Part shown: positions 13,968-15,367 of the stretch, in pieces
Layout of the letters: every line of letters starts with the position of its first letter
Numbering within the stretch: position 1 is the stretch's first letter
Origin: Sphingomonadaceae bacterium
Lineage (GTDB): Bacteria > Pseudomonadota > Alphaproteobacteria > Sphingomonadales > Sphingomonadaceae
Direction: 5' to 3'
Length of the DNA: 15,367 bases
Assembly (NCBI GenBank): GCA_947442095.1
Contig: CANEVG010000033.1
Coordinates: forward strand, 1 to 15,367
Program-made: the position numbers and the translations under genes
Notes under the pieces: generated by a model
What the model saw: only the letters and a program-made list of their open reading frames with translations
Told to the model about the DNA's origin: nothing
Databases searched by the model: none

Positions 13968-14124
13968 GGGTTGCAGATGGTGCTTCGGTCCGTCAATCGC
14001 CAGTTAGGATTGCTAGGGGGCGGGTAAGATCAGCTTTAGCCGATAGGCCGCTTCGGCAACGAAGTTTGCTTGCGCTCGCCGTTCAAACAAGCGCTAATGC
14101 TGTCAAAGCTGTGGGAGATGCCGA
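13968..14124. promoter_or_regulatory. Divergent intergenic region between the cobA operon and the DUF3237 gene
   Basis: Both transcription units must start within or near these 157 bases. Visible structure includes CTTCGGCAACGAAG at 14051-14064, a 5-bp stem with a GCAA (GNRA-type) loop on the plus strand, and GCCGA (14039-14043) facing TCGGC (14053-14057), which would be an alternative fold. GTTTG at 14064-14068 also faces CAAAC at 14084-14088. On the minus strand TTGACA occurs at 14101-14106 but has no good -10 partner. I cannot name a regulator. Confidence 0.4.
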
Positions 14125-14574
14125 ATGGAACTGGTGCATGAGTTCACCTTCAGAGCCAATCTGAAGCCGCCCCTGCCGATTGGGGCAGGTCCGATCGGCA
14201 CGAGAATGTACTACGAACTGGATGGCGGAGAGGTGGTTGGCGACCGCCTTAACGGAGCCATCCGTGGAGGCGGCGAGTGGGCGCTGATCGGGCCTGATGG
14301 CTACCTGCGGGTTGACGTGCGCGCCCAGATCGAAACCGGAGACGGGGCCTTTCTCTACATGCAGTACTTCGGTTTGCTGGAGATGAACGCGGCCGTCCAG
14401 AACGCGATCGAGAACGGGACCGGGACCGAGTTCGCCGATCAATACTTCTGCACCAATCCGAGGATGGAGACCGGCGATCCGCGCTACAGCTGGCTCAATA
14501 CCACCTTTTTCGTCGGTGAGGGCCGCGTTCTGCCCGGGCTCGCGATCGAATATCGCGTGTGGCGTCCGGCCTAA
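14125..14574 (+). CDS. DUF3237 (UPF0311) domain-containing protein
   Basis: The 149-residue protein fits DUF3237, a small beta-barrel-like family of unknown function found across proteobacteria, fungi and actinobacteria. Typical elements are the early EFTFRANLKPPLPIGAGPIGTRMYYEL stretch, LNGAIRGGGEWALIGPDGYLRVDVRAQIETGDGA, and the C-terminal YSWLNTTFFVGEGR followed by an IEYRVWR strand. There is no signal peptide, so it is probably cytoplasmic. GGGAG at 14113-14117, 7 bases before the ATG, supports the start. It stands alone, divergent from the sulfur operon and convergent with the next gene. Confidence 0.88.
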   Translation: MELVHEFTFRANLKPPLPIGAGPIGTRMYYELDGGEVVGDRLNGAIRGGGEWALIGPDGYLRVDVRAQIETGDGAFLYMQYFGLLEMNAAVQNAIENGTGTEFADQYFCTNPRMETGDPRYSWLNTTFFVGEGRVLPGLAIEYRVWRPA

Positions 14575-14609
14575 CGGGTCGAAATCGGGTTGTGGAGGCC
14601 CGCGGTCCT

Positions 14610-14657
14610 CTGCCCAGCCTCCCCGATCCTTCGACAAGCTCAGGAGGGGACGGGCAG
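14610..14657. terminator. Hairpin between convergent genes, probable bidirectional terminator built from a dispersed repeat
   Basis: CTGCCC (14610-14615) pairs with GGGCAG (14652-14657), and TCCCC (14620-14624) with GGGGA (14646-14650). Inside lies TTCGACAAGCTCAGGA (14630-14645), a motif I recognise as a very common dispersed repeat in sphingomonads and other GC-rich bacteria. It sits between the convergent DUF3237 gene and the membrane protein gene, so it could block transcription from both sides. It lacks a T tract. Confidence 0.55.
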
Positions 14658-14680
14658 CAGGCCTCAGCCCAAGCACCCCA

Positions 14681-15070
14681 TCACTTCGCGAAGAAATACC
14701 GCACCAGCGCCATCGCAAAGGCAAATGCGAAGGCATAGCCGAACCGGTCAAGCCGCACCAAAGTCTGGCCCTTGCTATCCCGTCCCCGCCCGATCAGCAT
14801 CATCACCGTGCCGACCGCGAGCGGGGTTGCCAGCACATTGCCCTGGCGCAGCAGCGGATTGGCGATCGGAGAAGTGGGCAGGATCAGGAGGCTGAGCCCA
14901 CCGGCGAGCGCCCCCCACAGCAGATAACCGATGAACGACAGCACCGGATTTCTGGGACGCTTGAAGGTATCCTTCATGCTGTGCAGGCCAAACTCCATCA
15001 GCACTTCAATCACGATCTGCAGCAGCAGTTCGACCAGAAACTCAAACAGGGCCTCGAAGATGAATTCCAA
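14681..15070 (-). CDS. Small conserved membrane protein, unknown function
   Basis: The 129-residue protein has a hydrophobic N-terminal helix (1-27) with acidic residues at 2, 6, 10, 14, 22 and 26 and Gln at 18. A short basic loop (MKDTFKRPRN) follows, then membrane segments at about 43-64, 77-93 and 110-126, ending YFFAK. The overall plan, a FEFL/VELL-like repeating start followed by GLHS, recalls a hypothetical protein family common in proteobacteria. The start is TTG at 15068-15070: an in-frame stop occurs three codons further upstream and the internal ATG would remove most of the distinctive helix. No function can be assigned. It lies 86 bases after the MscS gene on the same strand and may be expressed with it. 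Confidence 0.75.
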   Translation of the reverse strand: MEFIFEALFEFLVELLLQIVIEVLMEFGLHSMKDTFKRPRNPVLSFIGYLLWGALAGGLSLLILPTSPIANPLLRQGNVLATPLAVGTVMMLIGRGRDSKGQTLVRLDRFGYAFAFAFAMALVRYFFAK

Positions 15071-15132
15071 GTTCCGTTACCCCGCTTGGCGTTCCTGCCA
15101 ACGTCATAAAGGATCGAGGCGTCGTTTCTAGA

Positions 15133-15151
15133 CCCCCTCCATGGTTGGGGG
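15133..15151 (-). terminator. Weak hairpin after the MscS-type gene
   Basis: CCCCC (15133-15137) faces GGGGG (15147-15151) around a 9-base loop, just past the stop of the channel gene. On the minus strand it is followed by TCTAG rather than a T run, so it may pause or stabilise the message rather than terminate. Confidence 0.3.
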
Positions 15152-15156
15152 AGTGG

Positions 15157-15367
15157 CTAGTTGTCCTTGTCCGCACCGGCGTTCGCACCGCTCCCGGCCA
15201 GCGCTTTCGCCAGCCGCCTCAGGCCTGAGGAATCCTTAAGGTACACATCCGATTGCGGGAACGGAATTTCCACCCCGTTGGCGCGCAGCCCATGCCACGC
15301 GGCCTTCAGTATGTCTGAACGCACATTGCCCACCCCGTTCTCCGGGTCTTCGATGGTAACGGCGACA
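15157..15367 (-). CDS. MscS-family mechanosensitive channel, C-terminal fragment
   Basis: The frame is open from the window edge to the TAG at 15157-15159 and gives the last 69 residues. VAVTIEDPENGVGNVRSDILKAAWHGLRANGVEIPFPQSDVYLK corresponds to the end of the cytoplasmic alpha/beta vestibule of MscS channels, whose hallmark is the G-[IV]-E-[IF]-P-[FY]-P-Q-x-D-V sequence. The final 25 residues are a non-conserved Ala/Gly/Asp tail. The transmembrane part lies outside the window, so the subfamily cannot be told. No start codon is contained here. Confidence 0.85.
   Translation of the reverse strand, partial: VAVTIEDPENGVGNVRSDILKAAWHGLRANGVEIPFPQSDVYLKDSSGLRRLAKALAGSGANAGADKDN

Noticed and set aside
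14078..14106. TTGACA (minus strand) as the -35 of a cobA promoter
   Set aside because: No acceptable -10 hexamer occurs 16-18 bases downstream.

Overview
This high-GC window reads as chromosomal core DNA of an alphaproteobacterium. The best guess is the order Sphingomonadales (Erythrobacter, Novosphingobium or Sphingopyxis-like). That rests on remembered protein flavour and gene neighbourhoods (YbjN next to proC, obgE next to proB, a DUF2849/sulfite reductase/DUF934/cysH operon) and on intergenic palindromes typical of the group, not on a database search. No phage, plasmid, transposase, CRISPR array or classical defence locus is visible.

Layout, left to right. Bases 1-3642 (+): the C-terminal part of a SPOR-domain envelope protein, a YbjN-family protein translationally coupled to proC (TTG start overlapping the YbjN stop), and a Bax inhibitor-1 family membrane protein ending in a good terminator hairpin. 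Bases 3643-4899 (+): a proline-rich lipoprotein of unknown function, tRNA-Ala(CGC), and a striking 125-bp imperfect palindrome. Bases 4900-8240 (+): obgE, a repeat-rich 231-bp gap, proB, and an SDR-family gene overlapping proB by 4 bases. Bases 8245-9920 (-): a COQ8/ADCK3-like ABC1 kinase-fold protein coupled by an ATGA overlap to an upstream DCC-family thiol protein. Bases 10035-13967 (-): a tight sulfur-assimilation operon read cobA, DUF2849, sulfite reductase, DUF934, cysH. Bases 14125-14574 (+): a DUF3237 protein. Bases 14681-15367 (-): a small membrane protein with an unusual acidic N-terminal helix, then the C-terminal end of an MscS-type channel cut by the window edge.

How the genes work together. 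proB and proC are the first and last steps of proline synthesis, but proA is absent here. The cobA operon supplies sirohaem for the sulfite reductase and an iron-sulfur APS reductase upstream of it in the pathway. No flavoprotein subunit is present, so a ferredoxin-like donor is inferred, with DUF934 and DUF2849 as accessory proteins of unclear role. The ABC1 protein has the mitochondrial COQ8 form of the motifs rather than the usual bacterial UbiB form, suggesting a quinone or lipid-related role.

No single undescribed system stands out with strong support. The most unusual things are the 125-bp palindrome after the tRNA, the COQ8-like/DCC gene pair, the glutamate-every-fourth-residue membrane helix, and several different families of intergenic palindromes. 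No gene-free stretch exceeds 300 bases apart from 4522-4899, which holds the tRNA gene and the palindrome.
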